A stretch of DNA of 64,000 bases from Fictibacillus enclensis (lineage in GTDB: Bacteria; Bacillota; Bacilli; Bacillales; Fictibacillaceae), in NCBI RefSeq assembly GCF_001457035.1, contig NZ_KQ758620.1:62001-126000 (forward strand), in the 5' to 3' direction. Under the pieces are notes generated by a model. The model did no database searches, was not told where the DNA came from, and saw only the letters and a list, made by a program, of their open reading frames with translations. Numbering within the stretch: the stretch's first letter is position 1; every line of letters starts with the position of its first letter. Shown in pieces: positions 22,137 to 32,355 of this stretch. The translations under genes and the position numbers were made by a program.

Positions 22137-23984
22137 ATGGGATTATTGAAAGACCTAGAAAGCAAGATTCTGATCGCTGACGGAGCCATGGGAACGCTGC
22201 TGTATTCCTATGGAACCGACTGCTGTTTCGAGCAACTGAATCTGTCTCACACTGAACAGATCCAGTCGATTCACCAGGCTTATATTCAGGCCGGGGCAAA
22301 TGTGATCCAGACCAATACGTACAGCGCCAACTATATTAAGCTGCAGCGGTACGGACTGGAGGAGCAGGTAAAAGAATTAAACAGCGCAGCCGTTTCTCTA
22401 GCGAAAAAAGCAGCCGGCGGCAATGCGTACGTTCTTGGAACCATTGGGGGTATACGGGGAACCGGCCCCAGTTCTTTGTCTCTTGAAGAAATAAAAAGAA
22501 GCTTCAGGGAGCAGCTGTACTGCCTTCTCCTTGAGGGTGTAGACGGGCTTCTTCTGGAAACGTTCTATGATCTGGAGGAACTGGAGGCCGTACTTAAAAT
22601 CGCCCGAAGCCAGACCGATCTGCCGATCATTTCACAGATTTCCCTCCAGGAGGTAGGCATCTTAAACGACAGAACCCCGGTGAATACGGCGATCAAGCGG
22701 CTGGAAGAGTTGGGATCCGATGTCGTCGGCCTCAATTGCCGGCTCGGCCCTTTCCACATGATCAAAACCTTGGAGGAAGTAGAAATTCCAAAGCATGCTT
22801 TTCTTTCCGCCTATCCCAATGCGAGCCTTCCTTCCTATGTGGATGGCAAGTTTCAATATGAAGGCGATGCGGAGTATTTTAAAAACAGTGCTTCTCTTTT
22901 CAGAAATCAGGGTGTCCGTCTGCTTGGCGGCTGCTGTGGAACCACACCGGCCCACATAGAGGCCTTCGCAGAGGAACTGAACGGTCTCTCACCTGTTACC
23001 GAAAAAAATGTTCGGCAGCGGCCAGAGCCGATTGCTGTTGCATCATCCGGGCAAAAGCCTCAAATCTCTTTGCCGGAAATACTGCAGGAACGCCGATCGG
23101 TCATTGTGGAGCTCGACCCTCCCCGAAAACTGGATACGACGCGATTTTTCGAAGGCGCCAAAGCCCTCAAGGAAGCAGGCGCAGATGCGATTACGCTGGC
23201 AGACAACTCTTTGGCATCGCCAAGAATTTGCAACACCTCGCTGTCATCTCTTGCAAAAGCGCAGACCGGTGCCCAGCCCATCGTCCACCTGGCCTGCCGT
23301 GACCGGAACATCATCGGTTTGCAGTCCCATTTGATGGGCCTTCACACGCTTGGTCTTCATGACATTCTGGCCATTACCGGTGATCCCGCAAAAGTGGGTG
23401 ATTTTCCGGGTGCCTCCAGCGTCTATGATGTAACATCGATCGAGTTGATCAAAATGATCAAGCAGTTTAACGAAGGGGTCTCCCTCTCCGGTAAAGACCT
23501 CGGAGAGAAAACACATTTTACCGTGGGAGCGGCCTTTAATCCGAATGTGAAAGCACTCGACCGTGCTGTCCAGCGCGCAGAGAAGAAAATAGAAGCCGGT
23601 GCAGACTACTTTATCAGCCAGCCTGTTTATTCCGAGGAAAAACTGTTGCAGTTCCATGAGGCGGTAAAAGACCTCCCTGTTCCGGTCTATGTGGGCATTA
23701 TGCCGCTGACTTCAAGCCGCAATGCCGATTTCCTTCACTATGAAGTGCCCGGCATCAAGCTGAGTGATGAAGTAAGGAACCGGATGGCGGAATTCAAGGA
23801 TGATCCGTTAGCCGCGGCTCGTGAAGGACTGGCGATTTCAAAGTCATTAATTGATGCAGCCACGGAACTCTTCAATGGCATCTACCTGATCACACCGTTT
23901 ATGCGCTATGAACTAACCGTTGAATTGACGCGATATGCATATAATATTGCTCCCCAAATCGTAAGGAGGATACAAAATGTCTAA
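22137..23984 (+). CDS. yitJ: Bifunctional homocysteine S-methyltransferase / methylenetetrahydrofolate reductase
   Basis: 615 residues. Residues about 1-285 form the Hcy-binding methyltransferase domain ([24 protein letters not shown], zinc Cys pair in [12 protein letters not shown] near 263). Residues about 315-610 form the MetF-like flavin domain ([48 protein letters not shown]). This fusion is YitJ of Bacillus, supplying and using 5-methyl-THF for methionine. It is controlled by the S-box upstream and overlaps metH by eight bases. Confidence 0.92.
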   Translation: MGLLKDLESKILIADGAMGTLLYSYGTDCCFEQLNLSHTEQIQSIHQAYIQAGANVIQTNTYSANYIKLQRYGLEEQVKELNSAAVSLAKKAAGGNAYVLGTIGGIRGTGPSSLSLEEIKRSFREQLYCLLLEGVDGLLLETFYDLEELEAVLKIARSQTDLPIISQISLQEVGILNDRTPVNTAIKRLEELGSDVVGLNCRLGPFHMIKTLEEVEIPKHAFLSAYPNASLPSYVDGKFQYEGDAEYFKNSASLFRNQGVRLLGGCCGTTPAHIEAFAEELNGLSPVTEKNVRQRPEPIAVASSGQKPQISLPEILQERRSVIVELDPPRKLDTTRFFEGAKALKEAGADAITLADNSLASPRICNTSLSSLAKAQTGAQPIVHLACRDRNIIGLQSHLMGLHTLGLHDILAITGDPAKVGDFPGASSVYDVTSIELIKMIKQFNEGVSLSGKDLGEKTHFTVGAAFNPNVKALDRAVQRAEKKIEAGADYFISQPVYSEEKLLQFHEAVKDLPVPVYVGIMPLTSSRNADFLHYEVPGIKLSDEVRNRMAEFKDDPLAAAREGLAISKSLIDAATELFNGIYLITPFMRYELTVELTRYAYNIAPQIVRRIQNV

Positions 23985-26900
23985 CATCACCCTTGAACAA
24001 CAGCTAAAGAAGAAAATACTGATTATGGACGGGGCGATGGGCACCATTCTCCAGCAAGCCAACCTGACAGCAGACGACTTTGGCGGCGAAGAGCTTGAAG
24101 GCTGTAACGAAAATCTGAATTTCACCCGTCCGGATGTGATTCTCGATGTACACCTTCAATATTTGAAAGCCGGAGCCGACATCATTGAAACCAATACGTT
24201 CGGAGCTACAGACATCGTCCTTGATGAATATGGCATCGGATACAAAGCCTACGAAACGAATAAAGTGGCAGCAGAGATTGCACGACAGGCTGTCGAGCAG
24301 ATCTCTACTCCCGAGTGGCCGCGCTTTGTGGCGGGTTCCATGGGCCCGACTACAAAGACGTTAAGTGTGACTGGCGGAGCCACCTTCGAAGGGCTTACAG
24401 CCTCTTATGAGGAGCAGGCACGCGGTCTGATCGACGGAGGAGCAGACTTGCTTCTTTTGGAAACGAGTCAGGATATGCTCAATGTAAAAGCCGCATTTAT
24501 CGGCATTAAACAAGCGTTTAAATCGACGGGAAAAGAGCTGCCATTCATGGTGTCAGGAACCATTGAGCCCATGGGTACCACGCTTGCCGGCCAGTCAATT
24601 GAGGCATTTTATATTTCGCTTGAGCATATGAAGCCGATTGCGGTAGGTTTAAACTGTGCCACCGGACCTGAATTTATGACCGACCATGTTCGCTCCCTTT
24701 CTTCACTTGCGCTCTCCGCGGTCAGCTGTTATCCAAACGCCGGACTGCCGGACGAAGACGGAAATTACCATGAAACACCTGAAACGCTGGCAAAGAAAAT
24801 CAGCGCGTTTGCCGAGGAAGGATGGCTGAACATTGCCGGCGGCTGCTGCGGAACCACTCCGGATCATATCCGGGCAATAGCAGAGGCGATGGAATCCCTG
24901 CCTCCGCGACAGCTTCCCGAAAATCATTCACACGTGGTTTCCGGTATCGAACCGCTTATTTACGATGATCCCTCCATGAGGCCGCTCATGGTTGGTGAAC
25001 GGACGAATGTCATCGGGTCCCGGAAATTCAAGCGTTTGATCGCGGAAGGAAAATTTGAAGAAGCTTCGGAAATCGCACGTGCCCAGGTCAAAAAAGGCGC
25101 ACACGTAATCGACATCTGTCTGGCAGACCCCGACCGTGATGAACTGGAAGACATGGAGAATTTCATAAAAGAAGCGGTCAAAAAAGTAAAGGTTCCGCTT
25201 GTGATTGATTCTACCGACGACCAGGTCATCGAAAAGGCCTTAAAATACTCGCAGGGAAAAGCGATCATCAACTCCATCAACCTAGAGGACGGCGAAGAAC
25301 GATTTGAAAAAGTGGCGCCGATTGTTTCCCGTTACGGTGCTGCCGTGGTTGTCGGAACCATTGATGAAAAAGGAATGGGTGTAACGACAGAGCGCAAGCT
25401 GGAAATCGCCAAGCGCTCCTACGACCTTTTGGTCCATAAATATGGCATTGCCCCAAGCGATATTATTTTTGATCCGCTGGTCTTTCCTGTCGGAACCGGT
25501 GATGAGCAATATATCGGCTCCGCAAATGCAACAGTGGAAGGGCTCCGGAAACTGAAAGAACAGCTTCCAGAATGCCAGACCATTCTTGGTATTTCAAACG
25601 TATCCTTCGGTCTGCCCCCTGTCGGTCGTGAAATCTTAAATGCGGTATATCTTTATTACTGCACACAGGCCGGGTTGGATTACGCGATTGTGAATACCGA
25701 AAAACTCGAACGTTTTGCCTCCATCCCGCAGGCGGAAGTGGAGCTAGCCAAAGCGTTGCTTTTCGAGACCAATGACGAGAATCTTGCGAAATTTACAGAG
25801 TTTTACCGCGGCAAGAAAAAAGAGGCAAAAACTCCTGTTGTGGAGCTGCCCCTTGCAGAACGTCTCGCATTTTATGTGGTAGAAGGAACAAAAGAAGGGC
25901 TGATCCCGGACCTTGATCTTGCGTTAAAAGAGTACGATGCACCGCTCGATATTATTAACGGCCCCTTAATGGCAGGAATGGAAGAAGTAGGCCGGCTGTT
26001 TAACGATAACCAGTTGATTGTGGCGGAGGTCCTCCAGAGTGCCGAAGTCATGAAAGCCGCTGTCGCCCATCTTGAACCCCACATGGAAAAGGGGGGAACG
26101 ACGAGCACCAAAGGAAAAGTAGTGCTCGCCACAGTGAAAGGTGACGTGCATGACATCGGAAAGAATCTGGTGGACATTATTCTCGGGAACAATGGCTATG
26201 AGGTGGTTGACCTCGGCATTAAGGTCGCTCCGCAGGAACTGATCCAGGCCATTCAAAAAGAAAAACCCGATATGATCGGCCTTTCGGGTCTGCTAGTAAA
26301 ATCAGCTCAGCAGATGGTGCTCACTGCCTCTGATTTAAAAAATTCCGGTATATCTGTGCCAATCCTTGTAGGCGGTGCCGCTTTGACGCGTAAATTCACC
26401 GAAAACCGGATTGCCAACGAGTATGAGGGTACCGTTCTTTACGCAAAGGATGCGATGGATGGATTAAGTCTTGCGAACAAACTGCAAAAAGGAGAAACGT
26501 TTGAAAAGCCTGAAGTTAAGACACCCATAGAGGAGCCTGAGGATTTCCCTGCTGCAGGAACGGCAGCTTCGACTGCAACCGCGGTAAAAGTCCGACCTTC
26601 TGTGGATCAGACGCTAAAGGTTTTTGTGCCTAAAGATACGGAGCGGCATGTATTTAAGTCCTATCCTCTTTCCTCTGTGATTCCGTACATCAATTTACAG
26701 ATGCTGATGGGTCACCATTTAGGGGTAAAGGGGAAGGTATCGCGGCTGCTCGCTGAAAAAGATGAGCGTGCACTGGAAGTTAAGGAAATAGTGGATCAGC
26801 TTTTGAAGGAAAGCCAGGAAAACCACTTGATTGCTCCGGCCTCGCTTTATCGTTTTTTCCCTGCACAGTCTGAGGACGAGAAATTATATATTTACGATCC

Positions 26901-27420
26901 GAATGATACATCCCGGATCATTGAGACCTTTGAATTTCCGCGCCAGAGCCGAAGCCCGCATCTCTGTTTAGCAGATTACGCAAAGCCGGTAGAGAGCGGC
27001 GAGATGGATTATGTCGGATTCTTCGCTGTTACTGCGGGCAGCGGCATTCGTGAACGTGCGCAGCAGCTGAAAGCGGAGGGCCGTTTCCTCGAAAGCTTTG
27101 CCCTTCAGTCCCTGGCACTTGAAACAGCGGAAGGGCTGGCCGAGCTGGTGCACAGGCAAATGCGTGATAAATGGGGATTCCCGGATCCTGTCAGCATGTC
27201 CATGCAGGACCGCTTCTCCGCCAGATACCAAGGACAGCGCTTCTCATTCGGCTACCCGGCCTGCCCTGACCTTGAGGATCAGGCAAAGCTCTTTAAACTT
27301 CTGGAGCCTGAGGAAATCGGTATCCAGCTGACCGAGGGCTTTATGATGGAACCGGAAGCATCAGTTACCGCCCTTGTGTTTTCCCATACGCAGGCCCGGT
27401 ACTTCAACGTATTAGTATAA
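23977..27420 (+). CDS. metH: Cobalamin-dependent methionine synthase MetH
   Basis: 1147 residues with the full four-module layout: Hcy domain with zinc ligands ([17 protein letters not shown] near 288), pterin-binding domain ([14 protein letters not shown], then [14 protein letters not shown]), cobalamin domain ([14 protein letters not shown] near 722, with the B12-ligand His, then [13 protein letters not shown]) and the C-terminal AdoMet reactivation domain (about 900-1147, including [17 protein letters not shown]). It methylates homocysteine using methyl-THF and B12. B. subtilis has only MetE, so this organism can use B12. Cotranscribed with yitJ. Confidence 0.95.
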   Translation: MSNITLEQQLKKKILIMDGAMGTILQQANLTADDFGGEELEGCNENLNFTRPDVILDVHLQYLKAGADIIETNTFGATDIVLDEYGIGYKAYETNKVAAEIARQAVEQISTPEWPRFVAGSMGPTTKTLSVTGGATFEGLTASYEEQARGLIDGGADLLLLETSQDMLNVKAAFIGIKQAFKSTGKELPFMVSGTIEPMGTTLAGQSIEAFYISLEHMKPIAVGLNCATGPEFMTDHVRSLSSLALSAVSCYPNAGLPDEDGNYHETPETLAKKISAFAEEGWLNIAGGCCGTTPDHIRAIAEAMESLPPRQLPENHSHVVSGIEPLIYDDPSMRPLMVGERTNVIGSRKFKRLIAEGKFEEASEIARAQVKKGAHVIDICLADPDRDELEDMENFIKEAVKKVKVPLVIDSTDDQVIEKALKYSQGKAIINSINLEDGEERFEKVAPIVSRYGAAVVVGTIDEKGMGVTTERKLEIAKRSYDLLVHKYGIAPSDIIFDPLVFPVGTGDEQYIGSANATVEGLRKLKEQLPECQTILGISNVSFGLPPVGREILNAVYLYYCTQAGLDYAIVNTEKLERFASIPQAEVELAKALLFETNDENLAKFTEFYRGKKKEAKTPVVELPLAERLAFYVVEGTKEGLIPDLDLALKEYDAPLDIINGPLMAGMEEVGRLFNDNQLIVAEVLQSAEVMKAAVAHLEPHMEKGGTTSTKGKVVLATVKGDVHDIGKNLVDIILGNNGYEVVDLGIKVAPQELIQAIQKEKPDMIGLSGLLVKSAQQMVLTASDLKNSGISVPILVGGAALTRKFTENRIANEYEGTVLYAKDAMDGLSLANKLQKGETFEKPEVKTPIEEPEDFPAAGTAASTATAVKVRPSVDQTLKVFVPKDTERHVFKSYPLSSVIPYINLQMLMGHHLGVKGKVSRLLAEKDERALEVKEIVDQLLKESQENHLIAPASLYRFFPAQSEDEKLYIYDPNDTSRIIETFEFPRQSRSPHLCLADYAKPVESGEMDYVGFFAVTAGSGIRERAQQLKAEGRFLESFALQSLALETAEGLAELVHRQMRDKWGFPDPVSMSMQDRFSARYQGQRFSFGYPACPDLEDQAKLFKLLEPEEIGIQLTEGFMMEPEASVTALVFSHTQARYFNVLV

Positions 27421-27423
27421 AAA

Positions 27424-27456
27424 AACCAGGAAGAAGATTTCTCTTCTTTCCTGGTT
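27424..27456. terminator. Bidirectional terminator metH / PTS IIA
   Basis: AACCAGGAA / TTCCTGGTT with an inner GAAGA/TCTTC stem; overlaps the stop codon of the convergent PTS gene. Confidence 0.8.
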
Positions 27457-27961
27457 ATTTAATGTCCGTGATCCGCATGATCTGGGTCGTCCCAGCCTGA
27501 GCCTGATCCGGACTGAGCTTTTCAACGGTACCCGCTTTCTCGCCATTTGTAATAATAACGGGTGTAACGGTGCTTTTCGCTTTTTCTTTGACGAGGTCCA
27601 CGTTAAAGGATATCAATGGCTGGCCTGTTCGTACACGGTCTCCCTCTTTTACAAGCGAAGTAAAGCCCTCCCCTTTCATCATTACGGTTTCAAGACCAAT
27701 GTGAATGAGGATTTCAAGACCGGATTTAGTTTTAATTCCCACCGCATGCTTGGTCGGGAATACTTGGAGCACTTCGCCATCGACCGGGGACATCAACTCA
27801 CCGTCTTCAGGAACAACGGCAACGCCGTCACCCATCATTTTTTCTGAAAAAACGGGGTCAGGCACTTCTTCAAGAGGAATAATTCTGCCATTTAACGGTG
27901 AAACCACAATTTCTTCAGTGAGTGTTTCTTGATCTTTTTTTCCAAATAACTTTCTCAGCAT
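27455..27961 (-). CDS. PTS glucose-type IIA protein (YpqE/Crr-like)
   Basis: 168 residues, single EIIA-Glc domain, no membrane part. VVSPLNGRIIPLEEVPDPVF is the family opening; FPTKHAVGIKT carries the first active-site His and EILIHIGLETV the phosphorylated His. The LNGRIIPLEEVPD and GDRVRTGQPLI motifs are standard. It accepts phosphate from HPr and passes it to a sugar-specific IIB not encoded here. Stand-alone IIA proteins like YpqE can serve several permeases. Confidence 0.88.
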   Translation of the reverse strand: MLRKLFGKKDQETLTEEIVVSPLNGRIIPLEEVPDPVFSEKMMGDGVAVVPEDGELMSPVDGEVLQVFPTKHAVGIKTKSGLEILIHIGLETVMMKGEGFTSLVKEGDRVRTGQPLISFNVDLVKEKAKSTVTPVIITNGEKAGTVEKLSPDQAQAGTTQIMRITDIK

Positions 27962-28111
27962 AAGAACACCTTCCTCGTTTTATTTTTATTTACTAAGTAA
28001 ACCATAACTCAGAGGCTGGGAGCAAAGAAATAATGTCTGCTACTACTTTTCACGTTTTCCCGGCAAACTAAACAATGATCGGGCAAAAAGCATCCAAGAA
28101 GGCCATAGGCT

Positions 28112-28139
28112 TTGTCTCGGATCAGATCATTGCTATAAT
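28112..28139 (+). promoter_or_regulatory. Sigma-A promoter of pdxK
   Basis: TTGTCT (28112-28117), 16 bases, TATAAT (28134-28139), 48 bases before the pdxK start. Confidence 0.6.
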
Positions 28140-28186
28140 AAAATTTATTGATAATCATAAAAAAAGGCATAAAAGGAGATTGGACA

Positions 28187-28999
28187 ATGAGTATGTATAA
28201 AGCATTAACCATTGCCGGTTCCGATACTAGCGGCGGAGCAGGCATTCAGGCGGACTTAAAAACCTTTCAGGAGCTGGGTGTATACGGCATGACAGCTATA
28301 AATGTTGTGGTGGCCCAGGATCCGAAGCGGGACTGGTTCCATGAAGTCTTTTTGCTCCCTCTTGATTTGTTCAAGGCCCAGCTCGAAACCGTTCTTGCAG
28401 GAATTGGTGTGGACGCAGTGAAAACGGGAATGCTTGCTTCTGTTGATGTCATTAAAGCAACAGCTGAAGTGATTGACAAGTACGAATTGAAAAACGTAGT
28501 GGTTGATCCTGTTATGGTCTGCAAAGGAGCAGAACCGCTTCAGCCCGAGCTCGCGGATACGCTTCAAAACGTTCTTGTGCCGCGCGCTACGGTCGTGACA
28601 CCAAACTTGTTTGAGGCAGCCCACCTGGCAGGCATGCCCCCCATCACGACGGTTGAAGAAATGAAGGAAGCCGCACAAAAGATTCAGTCTGCAGGTGCCA
28701 AGTATGTCATCGTAAAAGGCGGCGGCAAACTCGTACACGAAAAAGCGGTGGATGTGGTATTTGACGGAGAAACGTTCGAAGTTCTTGAATCCGACCGAAT
28801 TGATACCACTTACACACATGGCGCAGGCTGTACGTACTCTTCCGCTGTAGCGGCAGAGCTGGCGAAAGGAAAATCGGTAAAAGAAGCCATTTCTGTGGCC
28901 AAGGACTTTATTACAGAAGCGATCCGCCATTCATTTCCTCTGAACGAGTATGTCGGCCCAACGGATCACAGCGCTTACCGTAACTCCAAAAATGTATAA
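28187..28999 (+). CDS. pdxK: Pyridoxine/hydroxymethylpyrimidine kinase PdxK (ThiD family)
   Basis: 270 residues from ATG 28187, with AAAGGAGATTGG before it; upstream in-frame ATG 28148 lacks a ribosome site. ThiD-type ribokinase fold: LTIAGSDTSGGAGIQADLKT (substrate loop), VVAQDPKRDWFHEV, VVVDPVMVCKGAEPL, and THGAGCTYSSAVAA (anion hole and catalytic Asp position occupied by G-A-G-C context). The 'HGAGC' Cys is diagnostic of the Bacillus PdxK subgroup, which phosphorylates pyridoxine, pyridoxal and pyridoxamine. Monocistronic. Confidence 0.85.
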   Translation: MSMYKALTIAGSDTSGGAGIQADLKTFQELGVYGMTAINVVVAQDPKRDWFHEVFLLPLDLFKAQLETVLAGIGVDAVKTGMLASVDVIKATAEVIDKYELKNVVVDPVMVCKGAEPLQPELADTLQNVLVPRATVVTPNLFEAAHLAGMPPITTVEEMKEAAQKIQSAGAKYVIVKGGGKLVHEKAVDVVFDGETFEVLESDRIDTTYTHGAGCTYSSAVAAELAKGKSVKEAISVAKDFITEAIRHSFPLNEYVGPTDHSAYRNSKNV

Positions 29000-29111
29000 T
29001 GTGTACACGAGCAGACTCCGGTCTGCTCTTTTTTGATGGGCTTTCCACGAATAAAAAATGCCGTGCATTGGGACGCTAACCACTATACTTACAAGAAAAG
29101 GTGGGGTAACC

Positions 29112-29309
29112 ATGGGCAGAGGCAACAGCCATAAACAACCAGCACGTGACAAAAATAAAGCAAAGCTTCCTCAAACACCGAAATACGAAATCGTTCATGA
29201 CAATCAGGAAGCTGAGCTGGCAGAGGAACTGACTTCTCAATATGAACTAACATCGCCTCCGGGCTTCGAGCCGACAGAAGTGGTTCGTAAGGATGAAGGG
29301 AATAAATAA
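29112..29309 (+). CDS. YfhD-family small protein
   Basis: 65 residues from ATG 29112, five bases after AAGGTGGGG; an ATG 18 codons upstream lacks a ribosome site. GRGNSHKQPARDKNKAKLPQ then TPKYEIV and acidic AELAEELTSQ match the short YfhD family of spore formers. Function unknown. Confidence 0.75.
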   Translation: MGRGNSHKQPARDKNKAKLPQTPKYEIVHDNQEAELAEELTSQYELTSPPGFEPTEVVRKDEGNK

Positions 29310-29316
29310 AAGGGTG

Positions 29317-29350
29317 AAAAGAGGAATTAAGCTTAACGAATTCCTCTTTT
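29317..29350 (+). terminator. Terminator after the YfhD-like gene
   Basis: AAAAGAGGAATT / AATTCCTCTTTT hairpin with a T run at its end. Confidence 0.85.
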
Positions 29351-29451
29351 TTATGGGCAAAAACCCCTGTAGCGGTCAGGCAGTTTATTTAACGCTTTGG
29401 CAATAGTTCAAGTATAATGATTGAAATGAAGCTTATCGAGGAGGGAAAACC

Positions 29452-29802
29452 TTGCAGCCGATCACACTAGATACGGTTCAAAACGAGATCGACAAGTTTT
29501 TGAATCAGGATGTCTACCTACATTTGGAAACAACAAACGGAGCATACGCTTCTCACTTTAATCAGTCGTTCTTTTCAGTGGGCGCTTATATACGAAATGC
29601 AAAAGTGAAAATTGAGCGGGGAATTATCACGGGAGACAAAGCTCCTTACCGTGCTGGATTAAAAATTGAACTGGGATGGGTTTACGCTGAGGGCCTGACG
29701 CATTGGGAAGTAAACGAGGACGGACAGCTTTTGCTTGCCGGACATGATGCAGAAGGCAAACTGGCTGTTGCACTTCAGCTTAGCCCCCATCCGTTTGAAT
29801 AG
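29452..29802 (+). CDS. yojF: YojF-family protein (DUF1806)
   Basis: 116 residues starting at TTG 29452, seven bases behind GAGGAGGGA. Motifs: QPITLDTVQNEIDKFLNQDV, YLHLETTNGAYASH, VGAYIRNAKVKIERGII and LGWVYAEGLTHWE, as in YojF. It precedes the bacillithiol deacetylase gene by eleven bases, the same order as yojF-yojG in B. subtilis. A supporting role for BshB2 is inferred only from context. Confidence 0.85.
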   Translation: MQPITLDTVQNEIDKFLNQDVYLHLETTNGAYASHFNQSFFSVGAYIRNAKVKIERGIITGDKAPYRAGLKIELGWVYAEGLTHWEVNEDGQLLLAGHDAEGKLAVALQLSPHPFE

Positions 29803-29813
29803 GAGGTTACCAT

Positions 29814-30476
29814 ATGTCACATGAACATGTTTTAGTCGTATTTCCGCACCCCGATGATGAAGCATTCGGGGTATCCGGCACGATCGCCATGAATACCGAA
29901 AAAGGAGTGCCTGTCACTTATGTGTGCCTCACTTTAGGAGAAATGGGCCGCAACATGGGGAATCCTCCCTTTGCCACTCGTGAATCCCTGCCGAAAATCA
30001 GAAAAAAAGAACTGCAGGCAGCTGCCGATACACTGAATATTCAAGACCTCAGAATGTGGGGCTTGCGTGATAAAACCGTAGAGTTTGAGGATCCCAAAAC
30101 ATTAACCGCCAGGATCGGCAATGTGATTGATGAGCTGAAGCCTACATTGATCATTACCTTCTACCCCGGCTACAGTGTGCATCCGGATCATGAAGCAACA
30201 GGCCGGGCCGTTATCCGGGCAGTGGAACAGCTGCCGGAAGACCGGCGTCCCACTGTTCATTGCGTGGCATTCTCAAATGACTGCTACGAGATGCTTGGTG
30301 AACCTGATGTGGTCAAGGATGTGAGCTCCGTATCACACCAAAAGCTTGAAGCAATTAAAGCCCACCGTTCGCAGACCGAATGGATCATCGCGGCGATGGC
30401 TGAAGAAAATCCGGAAAAAGTACCGGAAGTGCTCAAGCGGATCAACAAAGAGCAATTCTGGACCTATAAATTTTAA
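29814..30476 (+). CDS. bshB2: Bacillithiol biosynthesis deacetylase BshB2
   Basis: 220 residues of the LmbE/PIG-L zinc hydrolase family. VVFPHPDDEAFGVSG gives the zinc motif HPDDE, and the second His is in YSVHPDHEATG. LGEMGRNMGNPPFATR is typical of the YojG/BshB2 group. It removes acetate from GlcNAc-malate to give GlcN-malate in bacillithiol synthesis, and may act on S-conjugates. Ribosome site AGGAGG, translated after yojF. Confidence 0.88.
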   Translation: MSHEHVLVVFPHPDDEAFGVSGTIAMNTEKGVPVTYVCLTLGEMGRNMGNPPFATRESLPKIRKKELQAAADTLNIQDLRMWGLRDKTVEFEDPKTLTARIGNVIDELKPTLIITFYPGYSVHPDHEATGRAVIRAVEQLPEDRRPTVHCVAFSNDCYEMLGEPDVVKDVSSVSHQKLEAIKAHRSQTEWIIAAMAEENPEKVPEVLKRINKEQFWTYKF

Positions 30477-30482
30477 TAGGCA

Positions 30483-30517
30483 ATAAGCTGGCTTCTATGG
30501 GGCCGGCTTTTTTTATG
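30483..30517 (+). terminator. Terminator after bshB2
   Basis: AAGCTGGC / GCCGGCTT hairpin (one G-T pair) followed by T6. Confidence 0.8.
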
Positions 30518-30561
30518 CGACCAATCGGTAAAAACAAAAGCCCCCATATAACTGGGAGCGG

Positions 30562-30930
30562 TTAAAATTTTTTATGAATTTTATCTCTGTACGCTCCAAT
30601 TGCAGAAGAACTGGACATCTTTCGCTTTTCCATCAACGAATTAAACCGCAGTGACTTCTCGGTCCATTTCTTTTTGAGCGTTTCTTTTTCCTCTGGGTCT
30701 TGGCAAAGGTCAATGATATCCTGAATCGACATCATTTCTTTTTTCAACTGCACTTCTTCAGGAACATATCCTGCATTTTTCAGAATCTTGTAGCCCATTC
30801 TCAGTTCCTGGGGAACGGTGGAGAGATCTTCAAGTTCAAGCGGCTTCCCTTTCCCCGGCAAATGGTCCAAGTCTCCCTTTTGAATCGCATCCTTAATGCG
30901 CTGCTCAGCCATCATAAAGGCAAAATCCAC
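30562..30930 (-). CDS. DUF1992 (DnaJ-C28-like) protein
   Basis: 122 residues. AFMMAEQRIKDAIQKGDLDH, LPGKGKPLELED and VPQELRMGYKILKNAGYVPE are the DUF1992 signature, shared with the conserved domain of DNAJC28. No J-domain is present. Soluble, helical; function unknown. Minus-strand single gene with a weak hairpin downstream (GCTCCC / GGGGGC near 30540). Confidence 0.8.
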   Translation of the reverse strand: MDFAFMMAEQRIKDAIQKGDLDHLPGKGKPLELEDLSTVPQELRMGYKILKNAGYVPEEVQLKKEMMSIQDIIDLCQDPEEKETLKKKWTEKSLRFNSLMEKRKMSSSSAIGAYRDKIHKKF

Positions 30931-31038
30931 AAGCCAACTCCCCTTTCCAAAGAGTATTTACCACATTTTATTATACTACATCGTACTATTTTTTACTTAG
31001 CCGCATAAAGATGAAGTAAAAACCGAGGGGGTAAATGG

Positions 31039-31443
31039 ATGGATTTAAAAGTGGGACAAGTTACCGAAGAGATGGTGTCACGTTTTCACGAGCTGAATCA
31101 GCTCTCGAAAGCCATTGACGTAGAGCTTTCCGAATTAAAAACAAAATTCAATGCTCATTTTGATTCTGTTCTTGGACAAAGCGAAAAGGGCGAAATTCGG
31201 TACGGAAACTATAAGCTGCAGCGGCAAATCCGCAAATCTGAAAGCTTTCATAACAATAAAACCGTTCAAAAGCTGGAAGAACTGAATCTTCAGGATTGCA
31301 TTATCACAACCAAACAGCCAGATAAGCAAAAAATTGAAGCCGCCCTGACTCTCGGTCTGATCCCCTATGGAGAATTAGATGAGTGTGTACAGCGTAAAAT
31401 TACACCAGTCATTGTCGTAAAAGAAACGCCCACCGTTAAGTAA
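31039..31443 (+). CDS. Hypothetical protein, coiled-coil N-terminus
   Basis: 134 residues. The N-terminal half is helical (MVSRFHELNQLSKAIDVELS), the middle basic (YKLQRQIRKSESFHNNKTVQ) and the C-terminus ends KITPVIVVKETPTVK. The pattern resembles phage host-nuclease-inhibitor or Gp157-type proteins, but there are no phage genes around, so no family is claimed. Ribosome site CCGAGGGGG. Confidence 0.6.
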   Translation: MDLKVGQVTEEMVSRFHELNQLSKAIDVELSELKTKFNAHFDSVLGQSEKGEIRYGNYKLQRQIRKSESFHNNKTVQKLEELNLQDCIITTKQPDKQKIEAALTLGLIPYGELDECVQRKITPVIVVKETPTVK

Positions 31444-31464
31444 GAGCCCGGGATACGGGCTCTT
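31442..31464 (+). terminator. Terminator after 31039-31443 gene
   Basis: AAGAGCCCG / CGGGCTCTT hairpin starting at the stop codon. Confidence 0.7.
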
Positions 31465-31479
31465 ATCTCCTAAATGACG

Positions 31480-31676
31480 TTAGCACCATGTCCCATCCAC
31501 TAACCGGATGCGATCTCCGACAATATGTACCTCGTAAAACGGACGGGCATGATAATAAGCCAGCGTATGTTCTGTTTCCCACACCTTTTCCACTTCCGTA
31601 TTTCCGCTTAATACTTCATCACAATAAAAGTCTTCTACTGCAGTCGCCCAATTGACACATCTCCCCTTTTGCCAAT
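31480..31676 (-). pseudogene. Possible HIT-family protein fragment without start codon
   Basis: On the minus strand an open frame ending at 31480 encodes RCVNWATAVEDFYCDEVL, then NTEVEKVWETEHTLAYYH, ARPFYEVHIVG and a non-matching end (DRIRLVDGTWC). The middle resembles the start of HIT nucleotide hydrolases ('VEKVxEtEHtLAfxhtrPfxpvHIV'). A stop precedes it and there is no ATG, GTG or TTG in frame. The histidine triad itself is missing. I read it as a decayed fragment; the alternative is an unrelated small gene with a sequencing error. Confidence 0.35.
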
Positions 31677-31782
31677 CATTTTTTCATACCTGAAATTTAT
31701 CTTTAACTTTTTTAAAGAGAGATGAATAGATTCATAGATTAGGGCAATACTGGTTGTAAATAAGCTTAAGGGGATGAGCTGA

Positions 31783-32067
31783 ATGAACGTATATGAATAC
31801 ACAGTGATGAATATTGTGATGGCTTTTGAGGAGAAAGACTTGAATATCATAGATGAACATTTGATGAAAGTTGCCTATAAAGTGGCAGATGATTTTACGA
31901 AAGAGCAAATTTCGGTTTCCTTGATCACCTCCATCGTGATGGATATTATGCCTGGCATTATACATATTGAAGCCGGCCCCCATGACTGGCAATTCGACCT
32001 CGACGGCAACTATATCGGAAATGGGATGTTCAACGATGTTTCCGTAGAGCTGGTGGGAATGGTTTAA
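31783..32067 (+). CDS. Hypothetical acidic protein
   Basis: 94 residues, ATG behind AAGGGGATGAGCTG. YTVMNIVMAFEEKDLNIIDE is followed by a mixed helical part and a beta-like end (IIHIEAGPHDWQFDLDGNY). Strongly acidic, no export signal. Family not recognised. Confidence 0.6.
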   Translation: MNVYEYTVMNIVMAFEEKDLNIIDEHLMKVAYKVADDFTKEQISVSLITSIVMDIMPGIIHIEAGPHDWQFDLDGNYIGNGMFNDVSVELVGMV

Positions 32068-32132
32068 AATATCGTTCATTGGCACATAATCTTTATGAAA
32101 CGATATTCCAACCAAAGAAAGGATACTCCATT

Positions 32133-32288
32133 ATGTCTCGCGGAAAAGAATTTGAACATAAGAAAAAAGGGCACCCGGGTAATTTTCCTGAAGGAAGCAT
32201 TACCTCTGACCAAGGGAAAGAAAAAGCGGAAGTGGATCCGTATATCGTAACAAACGAAGCCTTCAAAAATCGAAAAGAAGAAGAATAA
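32133..32288 (+). CDS. Small basic hypothetical protein
   Basis: 51 residues from ATG 32133 (AAAGGAT nine bases upstream); an in-frame ATG at 32079 lacks a ribosome site. SRGKEFEHKKKGHPGNFPEG, then DPYIVTNEAFKNRK. Very hydrophilic, like many small spore-associated proteins, but no family recognised. Confidence 0.6.
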   Translation: MSRGKEFEHKKKGHPGNFPEGSITSDQGKEKAEVDPYIVTNEAFKNRKEEE

Positions 32289-32292
32289 CGAT

Positions 32293-32325
32293 CAACCGCC
32301 GGACGGGTTGCCGGCGGTTTTTTAT
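32293..32325 (+). terminator. Terminator after the 51-aa gene
   Basis: ACCGCCGG / CCGGCGGT hairpin followed by T6. Confidence 0.8.
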
Positions 32326-32355
32326 GCTGGCCATATTCTTGTCATTTAAGGGCTT

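Noticed and set aside
28256-28930. Long antisense ORF opposite pdxK
   Set aside because: It mirrors a well-supported gene, is Cys/Phe-rich and has no ribosome site.
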